Shown piece after piece: positions 9,040 to 18,184 of a stretch of 64,000 bases of DNA. The translations under genes were made by a program, and so were the position numbers. Source of the stretch: an uncultured Flavobacteriales bacterium (GTDB lineage Bacteria; Bacteroidota; Bacteroidia; Flavobacteriales; BACL11); NCBI GenBank assembly GCA_905181585.1, contig CAJIYG010000001.1:124001-188000 (forward strand). The letters are read 5' to 3'. Numbering within the stretch: position 1 is the first letter of the stretch; every line of letters starts with the position of its first letter. The notes below the pieces were generated by a model. The model saw only the letters and a list, made by a program, of their open reading frames with translations. It was not told where the DNA came from and searched no databases.

Positions 9040-10665
9040 TTAAAAATCGTAATAATAATTAAAAAGATCTGACTTTAAAGAGATAGAATAAAACAGTGTA
9101 TTATACGAGCTAATCTCGTTACTTAGGCTTCTATTAACTAATGAAAAATCAATGATAGAATTTGTCGAAGGATTCAAAATATATGAAAGATTTATTTGAT
9201 AATAATCAATATTTGTTTCATTACCATTATACATATCAATACCAAAATCAGAAGATCTATCATTATAGTCAGAATAGATATTATTACCATAAGAGATAGT
9301 ATCTCCCAAATAATCAGCACCATATATGACATTCAAATATTTAAATTTAATATGAACACGATTTAATCGATAATTAAGCATGAAAATATTTTCCGAAAAA
9401 TTTGCTCCAAGAGGATGAGCAAGCTCTTCATTATAATGACCATAATTTGAAGAATTCCAGTGACTGTATGTATAGGGCCTAACTAAATTATGCTCTATTT
9501 GAACACTTAGATTTTTAACTTTAAAGAGATCAAAATATTTTAACCCTAGCTGATAACCATATTTATTGGCCCAGTATCCATTATTACTTTTTAATTGATT
9601 AAGAGTGAATTCATCAAAAACTACTTGACCATATACCTGAGAATTAATTGATGTTAAATATTTATAATTCAAGCCTAAAATTGCATTATCTGGGGAGTTG
9701 ATTGAAAACTCAACTGGTCTAAAAAATATTATTGGATTTAAATAATTAACATCAAAACCATTAGCCCCAAGAGCATGATTAGTTTTCCATAAAATAGACT
9801 CAAAAACACCGATATTAAATTTATTGTTTATGCTGTAGGACAAATAATGTGAGGACATATATTTCTTAGCGTAACCCATATAATCATAATTATTTTCAGC
9901 AGACAAATAATTTTTCATATCCTGTAATTCTGCATAAAGATTAGTATATTCAAAATCACCAAATTTTGTTTGAATTCTTAAAAAGGGATAATTAAAAGAA
10001 TTGTCAGAAAGTAGTAGGGAACGATAACCATTTCCAATAAAGTGTTTGCCGTGTCCAAATTGGATTTTTATTTGTTTACTTGCTTCAACAGATACATAGC
10101 CTGAAGATTTAGCATAATCAAATCCAGTATTATAATAAACGCGTCCTCTTCCTTGACCTGGAATAACATAACCTTGAGTTGAAGTACGAATTAGTGAATC
10201 TAAATAATTTGGGAATACTGCTTGATTTTCAACAAATGAGGTATGAAAAGAAACTTTAGATCCTATATCTCCTTTTACAATAAAACCTCTTGTATTTGTA
10301 TAAGTGTATTTTTCTTCATTCACTTCATAACCTAAAGAAAAATCAAATAAAGGAGATACTAATATTTCATAATCTTCACCTTTTATTTCAATCCAATCTT
10401 TGTTAAAAATATTTTTTTTGAATACATTCTTTTGAAAAAGAGTATTAGCAGACAGAAGCGAATCAACATTAATATTTAGAGAAGATTTTATTAAGGGTTT
10501 AAAAGACGTATGATTATTACTTTGATTTAATTCTTTATCGATAAAACTATTAAAATTATATCCCAAAGGAATATTATTATGCTGAGCAGATAGTTTAAAA
10601 GAAAATATGCAAAACAAAAAAATGTACTTTAATAAAAAATGTCTTATGTAAATAGTAAACTTCAT
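9040..10665 (-). CDS. remB: Outer-membrane gliding motility protein, RemB-like
   Basis: A 541-residue protein with an N-terminal membrane or signal segment ending in SFKLSAQ, then a long stretch of alternating beta strands rich in Tyr, Phe and Asn, as in an outer-membrane beta barrel. Length and conserved blocks (GYVIPGQGRGRVYYN, FGHGKHFIGNGYRSLLLSDN) fit RemB, a surface-motility protein of Flavobacterium, whose barrel resembles the Wzi capsule-assembly family. I infer a role linking surface polysaccharide and cell-surface movement; the upstream sugar genes fit that. The start overlaps the gmhB stop by 4 bases (ATGA). An alternative is a Wzi-like capsule lectin. Confidence 0.65.
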   Translation of the reverse strand: MKFTIYIRHFLLKYIFLFCIFSFKLSAQHNNIPLGYNFNSFIDKELNQSNNHTSFKPLIKSSLNINVDSLLSANTLFQKNVFKKNIFNKDWIEIKGEDYEILVSPLFDFSLGYEVNEEKYTYTNTRGFIVKGDIGSKVSFHTSFVENQAVFPNYLDSLIRTSTQGYVIPGQGRGRVYYNTGFDYAKSSGYVSVEASKQIKIQFGHGKHFIGNGYRSLLLSDNSFNYPFLRIQTKFGDFEYTNLYAELQDMKNYLSAENNYDYMGYAKKYMSSHYLSYSINNKFNIGVFESILWKTNHALGANGFDVNYLNPIIFFRPVEFSINSPDNAILGLNYKYLTSINSQVYGQVVFDEFTLNQLKSNNGYWANKYGYQLGLKYFDLFKVKNLSVQIEHNLVRPYTYSHWNSSNYGHYNEELAHPLGANFSENIFMLNYRLNRVHIKFKYLNVIYGADYLGDTISYGNNIYSDYNDRSSDFGIDMYNGNETNIDYYQINLSYILNPSTNSIIDFSLVNRSLSNEISSYNTLFYSISLKSDLFNYYYDF

Positions 10666-11147
10666 ATAATTGAATTTGTCCAGTTTGATAAAGTGTAATT
10701 ATCACTTACTTTAATAGTTTTAAGACCAAACTTTATACCCGCCTGAATATCAGATTCAGAGTCTCCAACTAAAAAAGAATTACTGACATTTAAGTCTGGA
10801 AAATCATTTTTAGCCTGTAATAGCATACCAATATCTGGTTTACGACAATTACAGCAGTCACTATCTAAGTGTGAACAAAAATATATTTTATCAATATATT
10901 TAACATCTGAAGATATTGCATCTTCCATCATAGAATGAATAAGGTGTAAGTCTTCAACAGACATTATTTTTTTCCCTACCCCTTGCTGATTTGTAACAAT
11001 AAGTATTTTGTTAAATATTGATTTAAGATTAATAATTGCTTGAACAGACCCTTTAATAAACGCAAACTCACTAAAATTAGTCACATACCTACCTTCTAAC
11101 TTTTTATTGATAACACCATCCCTGTCTAAAAAAAGAGTATCGTACAT
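10662..11147 (-). CDS. gmhB: HAD-family heptose bisphosphate phosphatase (GmhB-like)
   Basis: A 161-residue HAD-IIIA phosphatase. Motif I is LFLDRDGVIN (nucleophile and acid/base Asp), motif II LIVTNQQGVG, and motif IV FLVGDSESDIQAG. Between them a Cys/His set (CSHLDSDCCNCRKPDIGM) matches the structural zinc site of D-glycero-D-manno-heptose-1,7-bisphosphate 7-phosphatase. The neighbour gmhA, which acts earlier in the same pathway, supports heptose synthesis for LPS or S-layer-like glycans. It is slightly shorter than most GmhB proteins but all motifs are present. It starts 3 bases after the gmhA stop. Confidence 0.85.
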   Translation of the reverse strand: MYDTLFLDRDGVINKKLEGRYVTNFSEFAFIKGSVQAIINLKSIFNKILIVTNQQGVGKKIMSVEDLHLIHSMMEDAISSDVKYIDKIYFCSHLDSDCCNCRKPDIGMLLQAKNDFPDLNVSNSFLVGDSESDIQAGIKFGLKTIKVSDNYTLSNWTNSII

Positions 11148-11150
11148 ATC

Positions 11151-11726
11151 TTAAGCGAATAATTTTTCTTCAATCAATTGACAAATTATATGACCAACTA
11201 AAATATGAGCCTCTTGAATTCTTGCAGTATCCTTTGATGCAATATTTATCATTACATTACATAATGATTGCATCTCACCGCCATTAAGTCCACTCAGACC
11301 TACTGAGATCATTCCAATACTATTTGCTTTCTCAATAGCTTTTAAAACATTTTTTGAGTTCCCTGAAGTTGATAATGCCACTAAAACATCTCCTTCTCTT
11401 CCTGCAGACTCTAAAATTCTAGAGTATGAATATTCAAAGCCATAATCATTTGAAACGGCAGTAAGATAAGATGAATTAACATGTAATGCTTCTGCAAATA
11501 AAGGTTTTCTATCTCTTAAAAACCTACCACTTAATTCTGCTGCTATGTGCTGAGCATCTGATGCACTACCTCCATTACCGCAAAAAAGAATTCTCTGATT
11601 ATTTTCATAAGCTTTAACGCATAATAATACTACCTGTTCAATTTTTGAAATAATCTTATTGTCATTAGATATATTAGTGATGTTATCTGCAGCGCTTTTA
11701 AGTATTTTAGATATTAATTCTTGCAT
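11151..11726 (-). CDS. gmhA: Phosphoheptose isomerase (sedoheptulose 7-phosphate isomerase)
   Basis: A 191-residue SIS-domain protein. GmhA converts sedoheptulose 7-phosphate to D-glycero-D-manno-heptose 7-phosphate, the first step to ADP- or GDP-heptose. Visible signatures are FCGNGGSASDAQHIAAELSGR (about residues 48-68, with the zinc-binding His), ALSTSGNSKNVL and the C-terminal QEAHILVGHIICQLIE. DiaA is the main alternative with the same fold, but the adjacent gmhB makes GmhA more likely. The start codon shares one base with the stop of the glycosyltransferase fragment upstream, so the genes are translationally coupled. Confidence 0.92.
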   Translation of the reverse strand: MQELISKILKSAADNITNISNDNKIISKIEQVVLLCVKAYENNQRILFCGNGGSASDAQHIAAELSGRFLRDRKPLFAEALHVNSSYLTAVSNDYGFEYSYSRILESAGREGDVLVALSTSGNSKNVLKAIEKANSIGMISVGLSGLNGGEMQSLCNVMINIASKDTARIQEAHILVGHIICQLIEEKLFA

Positions 11727-12205
11727 TACTTTTTTTTGTAAAAATAATCCATTTTTAAATAAGCATCTTTAGTTAGCTCACCTATGTTATTCCAACTAAA
11801 CTTCTTTTTCATTAAATCTAAACCTCCTTCACCAATTCTATTACGTAAACTATCATCTTTTAAAGCTTTAAGAACAACCTCAGCTAAATTATTCTTATCG
11901 CCTGAATTAAAGAATAATGCGCTTTTTTGATCTTCTACCACCTCCTTAAAGGGCTCGAGATCTGATAAAACAACTGCCTTTCCAAAGCTTAAACTCATCA
12001 TAAGTACCCCACTTTGATATATTTTGCTGTAAGGAAGTATTATCAAATCAGAGGCACTGTAATAATGTTTAAGATCATCAGATTTAATAAAGTTAATATG
12101 TAAAGTGCAATGATCATTTATTTTTAAATCATCAATAATCTTTTGATATTTTAAAAAATCATCTTGCCAAGGCTTGCCAGCAATTAGTAAATTAACATTA
12201 GTCAC
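11726..12205 (-). CDS. Glycosyltransferase family 4, C-terminal half (split gene)
   Basis: A 159-residue open frame that opens with GTG and holds only the donor-binding half of a GT4 (GT-B fold) glycosyltransferase: VNLLIAGKPW at its start, then YYSASDLIILPYSKIYQSGVLMMSLSFGKAVVLSD, the E-x7-E-type nucleotide-sugar region. The N-terminal half lies in the preceding frame and ends at 12202. Joining the two across the overlap gives a normal GT4 of about 390 residues, so a one-base deletion (or sequence error) near 12205 has split the gene. Translational restart at the overlapping GTG might still give two chains. Confidence 0.8.
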   Translation of the reverse strand: MTNVNLLIAGKPWQDDFLKYQKIIDDLKINDHCTLHINFIKSDDLKHYYSASDLIILPYSKIYQSGVLMMSLSFGKAVVLSDLEPFKEVVEDQKSALFFNSGDKNNLAEVVLKALKDDSLRNRIGEGGLDLMKKKFSWNNIGELTKDAYLKMDYFYKKK

Positions 12206-12894
12206 AACCCTTTAATAATTTCAGGCATAGACTCAAGTAATAGATCTAATCTTTTAACCTTTTTTATCATTCCAAAAAAAAGAATCACTTTACTATTTTC
12301 ATCAATATTAATCTTCTGTCTAGCTGATAACTGATCATTATTATGTGTTATAAAAGGAAGATAATTTCCATGCGGAACTATACTAATTTTTCTTTCTAAA
12401 TTTTTATAATATCTTATAATTTCATTTTTACTAAAAATATTATGCGTGAGAACAGAATTAGCTAAAGCATAAATAAATTTAGTGTAAATTTTAGATGAAT
12501 TAATATTAGCAAAACTTCTTACATCATGAATAGTTAATACAATTTTCCCTCCAAGAATTTTAGCAAGTATCATATTAAACAAAACAAGTATGCTAAAACC
12601 AAAGATATGATAATGAAACACTTTTGATCCATAAAACCTTGCATGAACATGTGACCTCAGAGAACCAAAAAAGTATTTAAAACCTGAAATTATTTTATTT
12701 TTAGAAGAAAAAATATCTCCATAAAATGTAAAGAAATTTAAGTTCCTAATTAAAGGATCAATCGTTTGTGAATTAGTATAAAGACTTACTTTAACATCAG
12801 AATTTATTAATCCAGTTGCTTGACCAAACAAATAGAAATGGTGAGAACTGCCATGGGCGCCTAAGTGATCTATAATAGCAACTTTTAATTTCAT
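12202..12894 (-). CDS. Glycosyltransferase family 4, N-terminal half (split gene)
   Basis: A 230-residue open frame with the acceptor-binding half of a GT4 glycosyltransferase: an N-terminal VAIIDHLGAHGSSHHFYLF strand, HYHIFGF, VLTIHDVRSF, and SIVPHGNYLPF. It stops right after the linker strand VILFFGMIKKVKRLDLLLES, where the second Rossmann domain should begin. The continuation is in the minus-one frame (11726-12205), with a 4-base overlap. This is the first gene of the leftward operon with gmhA, gmhB, remB and tsaB. The substrate is unknown; it probably adds a sugar to a surface glycan when intact. Confidence 0.8.
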   Translation of the reverse strand: MKLKVAIIDHLGAHGSSHHFYLFGQATGLINSDVKVSLYTNSQTIDPLIRNLNFFTFYGDIFSSKNKIISGFKYFFGSLRSHVHARFYGSKVFHYHIFGFSILVLFNMILAKILGGKIVLTIHDVRSFANINSSKIYTKFIYALANSVLTHNIFSKNEIIRYYKNLERKISIVPHGNYLPFITHNNDQLSARQKINIDENSKVILFFGMIKKVKRLDLLLESMPEIIKGL

Positions 12895-12944
12895 TATTTA
12901 AAAAGCTTTAAATATAATACCTTTTTATGATTAAGAGGTATTTG

Positions 12945-12952
12945 TATATTTG
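12945..12952 (+). promoter_or_regulatory. Possible -7 box (TATATTTG) for the MBOAT gene
   Basis: TATATTTG matches TAnnTTTG, about 54 bases before the ATG at 13006, in the 111-base divergent region between the glycosyltransferase and the acyltransferase. A clear -33 TTTG is not seen. Confidence 0.4.
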
Positions 12953-13005
12953 TGTAATTATAGTCTATATAGTTATTAGATGATTATAATAATATTGTTA
13001 AAAAT

Positions 13006-14463
13006 ATGCTATTTAACTCGTTACACTTTCTTGCCTTTTTTCCAATAGTAATTATAGCATACTTTATAATTCCTCAGAAATTTAGATGGATTTTACTTTT
13101 AGCTGCAAGCTATTATTTCTACATGTGTTGGAAAGTAGATTATATCATCTTGATATTAATCTCTACTCTTATTGACTACTTATGTTCTAATAAAATGTCA
13201 AAAATTGAATCTAAAGCTAAAAGAAAGAAATGGCTATATCTAAGTCTAATTAGTAATCTTGGAATTCTATTTGGTTTTAAATACTTTAATTTTTTTAGTG
13301 AGAATATTCAGCTCATATTTAACCAATATAATATCTTATATGAAGTCCCTTTTTTTAATGCGCTTTTACCAGTAGGGATATCTTTCTACACCTTTCAAAC
13401 TCTAAGTTATACAATTGATGTTTATAATAACAAAACACAAGCTCAAAAACATCTTGGAGTATTTGCTGTATATGTTTCATTTTTCCCACAATTAGTTGCT
13501 GGGCCAATTGAAAGATCAAATCATTTACTGCCACAATTTTTTGAAAAACATGAATTTTCATATTCAAGAGTTAAATCAGGATTACAAAAGATGCTTTGGG
13601 GGTTTTATAAAAAAATAGTAATTGCAGATAATCTGGCTATTTTAGTAGACGGAGTGTATAACAATATCGATAATTATTCAGGGATTGCTCTTATAGTTGC
13701 AACTATATTTTTTACTTTTCAAATATATTGTGACTTCTCAGGATATTCTGATATTGCCATTGGATCAGCTCGAGTTATGGGTTTTGAATTAAGAGAGAAT
13801 TTTAAAAGACCATATTTCTCAAAATCAATACAAGAATTTTGGCAAAGATGGCATATTACACTATCTTCTTGGTTTAAGGACTATCTATACATCCCTCTGG
13901 GAGGAAATAGAGTGATCAAATGGAAATGGTACTATAATATAATAATAACCTTTTTGCTTAGTGGCTTGTGGCATGGGGCAAATTGGACATTTATTATTTG
14001 GGGAGGATTACATGGATCGTATCTTATTTTAGCTATAATTTTCAAGACACGAAAAAACAATATTTCAGAAAAAATTAAATCTTTTAGTCCAATACTAAAT
14101 AGATTATTAGACGTAAGTATTACATTTATATTAGTTGCTTTTGCTTGGATTTTCTTTCGTGCTAATAATTTAACTGATGCCTTGTATGTGTTAAATAATA
14201 TCATGCCAGAATTGAGTGAATATTCTAATTTTGGAACACAATTTAGAGGAATTGGATTATATCTAAATGACATATTAAAATGTTTATTATTAATAATATT
14301 ATTAATTGGATTCAGCACATATGAAAGGTCTGGAAATGTCTGGAATAAACTTCAAAAAAAATCTAAATTGATAAGATGGGTATTGTATTATTTCTTGATT
14401 TACGGATTACTATTTCTAGCGCCACACTCGACAATTAATAACTTTATATATTTCCAGTTCTAA
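13006..14463 (+). CDS. MBOAT-family polysaccharide O-acyltransferase (AlgI/DltB-like)
   Basis: A 485-residue integral membrane protein with about ten hydrophobic segments. It matches the MBOAT family of AlgI type, which passes acyl groups (usually acetyl) across the inner membrane to a periplasmic SGNH partner for O-acylation of polysaccharide. It begins MLFNSLHFLAFFPIV as AlgI-like proteins do, has the QRWHITLSSWFKDYLYIPLGG block, and carries the catalytic histidine in LSGLWHGANWTF (His about 323). The next gene starts on the last base of the stop codon region and is the expected SGNH partner, but is frameshifted. I infer acylation of the sulfated glycan made by the neighbouring operon. Confidence 0.92.
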   Translation: MLFNSLHFLAFFPIVIIAYFIIPQKFRWILLLAASYYFYMCWKVDYIILILISTLIDYLCSNKMSKIESKAKRKKWLYLSLISNLGILFGFKYFNFFSENIQLIFNQYNILYEVPFFNALLPVGISFYTFQTLSYTIDVYNNKTQAQKHLGVFAVYVSFFPQLVAGPIERSNHLLPQFFEKHEFSYSRVKSGLQKMLWGFYKKIVIADNLAILVDGVYNNIDNYSGIALIVATIFFTFQIYCDFSGYSDIAIGSARVMGFELRENFKRPYFSKSIQEFWQRWHITLSSWFKDYLYIPLGGNRVIKWKWYYNIIITFLLSGLWHGANWTFIIWGGLHGSYLILAIIFKTRKNNISEKIKSFSPILNRLLDVSITFILVAFAWIFFRANNLTDALYVLNNIMPELSEYSNFGTQFRGIGLYLNDILKCLLLIILLIGFSTYERSGNVWNKLQKKSKLIRWVLYYFLIYGLLFLAPHSTINNFIYFQF

Positions 14464-15435
14464 TGATATTAAAAGACATTAAAAAACTTATTATTAAATT
14501 ATGTATTCTAATAAGCCCAATATTAATATGGATTTTTATTTTAATACAAATAGACCCTTTCAATTACTTTAATTACTCAAATATTATAAGTAAAGAAACT
14601 GAATATAAAACAGCAAGAAAACTAAATTCTATTCTTTATAATACACTCTCATTTAAAATACTCCAACTCAAAATATTATAATTGGAGATTCTAGAATAAA
14701 AAGACTTTCGGTAAATGAAATTGAAAAAATATCAGGAGATGAATATTTCATTCTTCACTCAAATGCTGCCAAGCTTAATGAAATAATTGATTTGTTCTGG
14801 ATATCGGCTAAATACTCCAACTTAGAAAATGTAATACTTGGAATAAATTTTAACTTATTTAATGAATATGCTTACTCTAACAGAGTTCATGAGATTGAGA
14901 GAATGATTGCAAATCCTTTAATGTACATTTTCAACGGAAATGTTTTAGAAGTTACAACTAAAGCAATTATAAGTCATTTTTCAAAACTGAAATTCCTAAT
15001 ATTTCAAGGAACATCATGCTCAAAAGAGAATTAAATGGGAAAAGTTTCAAAGACAAAAAAATTTGGTGGCAATACAATATAAGCACAGTAGCTAAAAATC
15101 AATACTCAAAATATAAATACCCAAAAAAATTAATCCCTAGACTAAAAGAAGTAAATGAATACTGTATAGAAAATAATATTAATCTAACCTTATTAAATGT
15201 TCCACATCATCAAGAATTTAGACAAAGAGTAACAGATTTTAATCTTATAGATGAAGAAAATAGATTCAAGGAAGAAATAAAAGAAATTGGTACAGTAATT
15301 GACTATGATTTCCCTAACTCAATAACAAATTGTCGCCATTGTTTTACTGACCCAATTCATACAAATGATTCTGTTAGCTTAATTATGGTAAAAGAAATAT
15401 TTAACGACTCTCTAGTGATAGGTAAAAAACTATAA
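14463..15435 (+). pseudogene. SGNH/AlgJ-like acyltransferase partner, broken by two frameshifts
   Basis: Three frames together give one protein of about 320 residues. Frame 1 (14463-14681) has an N-terminal membrane anchor; frame 2 (from about 14660, open to 15034) starts with NIIIGDSRIKR, the SGNH block I with its catalytic Ser; frame 3 (to 15435) ends with CRHCFTDPIHTND, the block V Asp-x-x-His. The phase changes equal single-base deletions: one in the A run at 14655-14658 and one in the T run at 14976-14980. Each restored reading is smooth (TPTQNIIIGDS and SHFFKTEIPNI). As it stands the gene cannot make a full protein. It overlaps the end of the MBOAT gene by one base and the convergent GT2 gene by 6 bases. 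Confidence 0.82.
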
Positions 15436-16329
15436 TTTAAATCCCTGAAAATAAGACTTATTTACTAGTAAAAAAGTTGCAAAATTTTTTTTCATACTAG
15501 AACTAAAAATATACCGAAGATTATTTTTAAAAAACAAAAAAATAATGAAAAAGTAAGCATATAGACTTTTTATTTTTCGTAAAAAATAAACATGATTTTT
15601 TATATTTTGTTGTAAAAAAAAGTCTCCACGCACTTTCTTTCCTTTAAAAGAGTTTGACAAACTACCAACTTTATGAAATAGGACTAAATTAGGTGAATAC
15701 CACAGTTTATGTTTGTCATTTAAAAATACTCTAAATAAAAAGTCAGTATCATCAAAATAAACAAAATACTTTTCATCCATAAAGCCAATATCTTCGATTA
15801 CTTCTTTATTTACTAAGAGACAACAGGTTGAGGCGTAATCAACTTGAACTGGAGTATTAAACTGCCCTATATCTTTCTCTTTTAATCCACGATGAAATGG
15901 AAGAAAACCATTAATTTTTTTAAACCATCCTCCAGCATACCAAATAATATCTTTATTTGAATGAAACATTATTTTTGGAGCAACTAAACTGCAGCCATAC
16001 AAATCTTGAGCCTGTATTAATCCAGAGAATAAATTAGACGAAAATTCTATATCATTATTTAATAATAAAACTTTTGAACAATTATCTTTAAAGGCATTCT
16101 TTATTCCAATATTATTAGCAGCCGCAACTCCAATATTTGAGTCATTTCTAATTAATCTTATCCTTGAGTCAGTAAAATTAGAAATAATCTCTAAAGAATT
16201 ATCTTGTGAATTATTATCAATTATGTAAATATTGAATTTGGTATGTTGTTGTGAGATTACACATTCAATGAATGGCATAATTACTTTTGCAGAATTAAAT
16301 AAAACTGTTACAACTCCTATTTTTTCCAT
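15430..16329 (-). CDS. Glycosyltransferase family 2 (rhamnosyltransferase-like)
   Basis: A 299-residue GT-A glycosyltransferase. It shows VVTVLFNSAKVI at the N-terminus, YIIDNNSQDNS, NDSNIGVAAANNIGI, the metal-binding DxD-type LLNNDIEF, and the acceptor-side YFDDTDFLFR. It fits the group that includes rhamnosyltransferases and other O-antigen transferases acting at the cytoplasmic face of the inner membrane. The C-terminus is basic and hydrophobic, suggesting membrane association. It is the last gene of the leftward sulfated-glycan operon and overlaps the sulfotransferase before it by 13 bases. The donor and acceptor sugars cannot be read from sequence. Confidence 0.9.
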   Translation of the reverse strand: MEKIGVVTVLFNSAKVIMPFIECVISQQHTKFNIYIIDNNSQDNSLEIISNFTDSRIRLIRNDSNIGVAAANNIGIKNAFKDNCSKVLLLNNDIEFSSNLFSGLIQAQDLYGCSLVAPKIMFHSNKDIIWYAGGWFKKINGFLPFHRGLKEKDIGQFNTPVQVDYASTCCLLVNKEVIEDIGFMDEKYFVYFDDTDFLFRVFLNDKHKLWYSPNLVLFHKVGSLSNSFKGKKVRGDFFLQQNIKNHVYFLRKIKSLYAYFFIIFLFFKNNLRYIFSSSMKKNFATFLLVNKSYFQGFKL

Positions 16330-17180
16330 AAAGAAAGATCTTTATTCAATAATTTTTCAAGCATACATATATCCTTTAAAAAAATCTGATTTAGCTTTTG
16401 TCTTAATTCATCAGAAATTTCTTCTTTACTATTAATAAAAAAGTTTTTATTTATAAAATTGCTTATACTTTCATTCAAAAGAAAAGATACTATTTTTCGA
16501 ACTAAAGAAATCGAATATAAAAATTTCAAAAAATTATTAGAAGGAAGTTTGGACTTATTATATTTTAAATTAAAATTAATACTAGTATCATGATTTAAAT
16601 TAAGAAAGCTAAAAATATTCTTTGAGAATAAAACTCTATCTCTCTTAAGATCTTCGTAAAACATGACACAAACATTTGCAACACCAAATTGATCGATATA
16701 ATTTTTGACTTGAGAGTGATACATACCAAGACTAATATATTGTTGATGAAAAAGAGAAAAATTATTTTCATCACAATTATCAATTAGCTCTTCAAAATCT
16801 GACTTTACAAAACCTAAGCGAGAGTCCATTTTATAATGTGAAAATGCTCGATCTACAGGATTTCTTAAAAGAATAATAATTTTAGAAGCTTTATTATACT
16901 TGAAAATTCTATTTGAAACCTTGGAGTAAAACAAATATGAAACACTAGCCTCACCTAACTTCTTTTTTTCATCATTAGTTTTAAATAAATTATGATAATC
17001 CATTTCGGAAACAACATTTTTAGAATTATAATATAATTTTTGTGATTTCAGTTCTTCTTTAGAAAAATAATTAGGCTCCTTAACAGAACTCATCACAACA
17101 TCTTTATGCTGATTGAGATAATTATATAGTGAAGTAGTGCCTGCCTTAGGAGCTCCAACAATAAAGAAATCTACTTTCAT
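16317..17180 (-). CDS. PAPS-dependent sulfotransferase (1 of 4)
   Basis: A 287-residue sulfotransferase of the carbohydrate type (Sulfotransfer_1, heparan N-sulfotransferase-like). The 5'-phosphosulfate loop is VGAPKAGTTSLYNYL (residues 8-22); KEPNYFS follows; the 3'-phosphate site is LLRNPVDRAFSHYKM (about 104-118, with Arg and Ser). There is no signal peptide, so it acts in the cytoplasm on a lipid-linked sugar or nucleotide-bound precursor. The gene overlaps its neighbours on both sides, and PAPS is supplied by cysCDN nearby. The acceptor is unknown. Confidence 0.92.
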   Translation of the reverse strand: MKVDFFIVGAPKAGTTSLYNYLNQHKDVVMSSVKEPNYFSKEELKSQKLYYNSKNVVSEMDYHNLFKTNDEKKKLGEASVSYLFYSKVSNRIFKYNKASKIIILLRNPVDRAFSHYKMDSRLGFVKSDFEELIDNCDENNFSLFHQQYISLGMYHSQVKNYIDQFGVANVCVMFYEDLKRDRVLFSKNIFSFLNLNHDTSINFNLKYNKSKLPSNNFLKFLYSISLVRKIVSFLLNESISNFINKNFFINSKEEISDELRQKLNQIFLKDICMLEKLLNKDLSLWKK

Positions 17181-18184
17181 CTTCTATTATTTTTTAATAA
17201 ATCCATCACACTTGACAATCTGCTAAAATTTAAAAATACAGAAAAGAAAAACTTGATTGGAAAAGATAATAAATAAAATAAAACACCCAAAGGTGGTAAA
17301 GAGAAACGCTCATTTTGATATCCATACTTTTTCATATAATTACTAGATATAAATTGTGAAATAAAAATCTCAGCATTGTTCAAACCACCAGACTTCCATT
17401 TAGACATCTTACTTGAATCTATTCTTAAATCTTCAATGGTATCTTCTTTAGTAGAAGAGCCAATGTTTGGAACTAAAAGCATATTTTCTTCAAAATCTAA
17501 ATTTAAAAAACTGCAAAGATCCAAGCATTTTTTTTGAGGTGAAAGAATAAAATCTTCAAATTTCATTATCAATAAATTTGGATGTGAAATAAACATCTCT
17601 GTTTGTTTTAATGAAGATCTCCAAAAAAAAGTTGTTGTAATTGGATGATACAATAAGAAAGAACGAATACTTTCCATTAAAGGAATTTTTTTTGCTCCTA
17701 AGAATTTTCTTTTCCACTTATTTTTTTGTGACAATAAAACATCACGACTATCTCTGACCATGTTAATAATTTTTGCTTCGGGAAATTCCTTAAGTATATC
17801 ATTTATATAGAAATTATTATTGGGTGTCTGATCACAAATTATATGTTTACTATTTTCTTTCAAAATATCCTCTGAGAAGATACTAAATAATTCAAAATAG
17901 GTATATTGTCTGCTTTTGTCAAGTATTAATTCTGATTTTTTTTTAAAATTTTGAAATTCATCATTACTAAATAATCCATTTTCTTGTCTAGAAAACAATT
18001 TAGCAAGTATCGTGATTGAAGTATTATAATTAACACTATCACTTATTCTATTTGAATATATTTGACTAAAGAAATGTAATTCTTTCAAACTAAATATTAG
18101 CGAATGGTTTGACAAAACACGAGACATCATTGTAGTACCAGATCTACTGGAACCAACAATAAAAATTTTAGGAGAATTAGTCAT
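17177..18184 (-). CDS. PAPS-dependent sulfotransferase (2 of 4), divergent subfamily
   Basis: A 335-residue sulfotransferase of a different branch from the other three (Sulfotransfer_3-like). The phosphosulfate loop is IVGSSRSGTTMMSRVL (9-24), and the 3'-phosphate site is IINMVRDSRDVLLSQ (about 140-154). CDQTPN upstream of it fits the family. A hydrophobic stretch near the C-terminus (PPLGVLFYLLSFPIKFFF) could hold it to the membrane. It overlaps the glycosidase-like gene by 8 bases and the next sulfotransferase by 4. Its different subfamily suggests a different acceptor position. Confidence 0.88.
   Translation of the reverse strand: MTNSPKIFIVGSSRSGTTMMSRVLSNHSLIFSLKELHFFSQIYSNRISDSVNYNTSITILAKLFSRQENGLFSNDEFQNFKKKSELILDKSRQYTYFELFSIFSEDILKENSKHIICDQTPNNNFYINDILKEFPEAKIINMVRDSRDVLLSQKNKWKRKFLGAKKIPLMESIRSFLLYHPITTTFFWRSSLKQTEMFISHPNLLIMKFEDFILSPQKKCLDLCSFLNLDFEENMLLVPNIGSSTKEDTIEDLRIDSSKMSKWKSGGLNNAEIFISQFISSNYMKKYGYQNERFSLPPLGVLFYLLSFPIKFFFSVFLNFSRLSSVMDLLKNNRR

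Noticed and set aside
12195..12215. Programmed ribosomal frameshifting in the GT4 gene
   Set aside because: No X-XXY-YYZ slippery heptamer is in phase at the junction and no following stem is evident; an indel is simpler.
13932..14318. 128-residue protein on the minus strand inside the MBOAT gene
   Set aside because: It is fully antisense to a conserved membrane protein and has no motif of its own.
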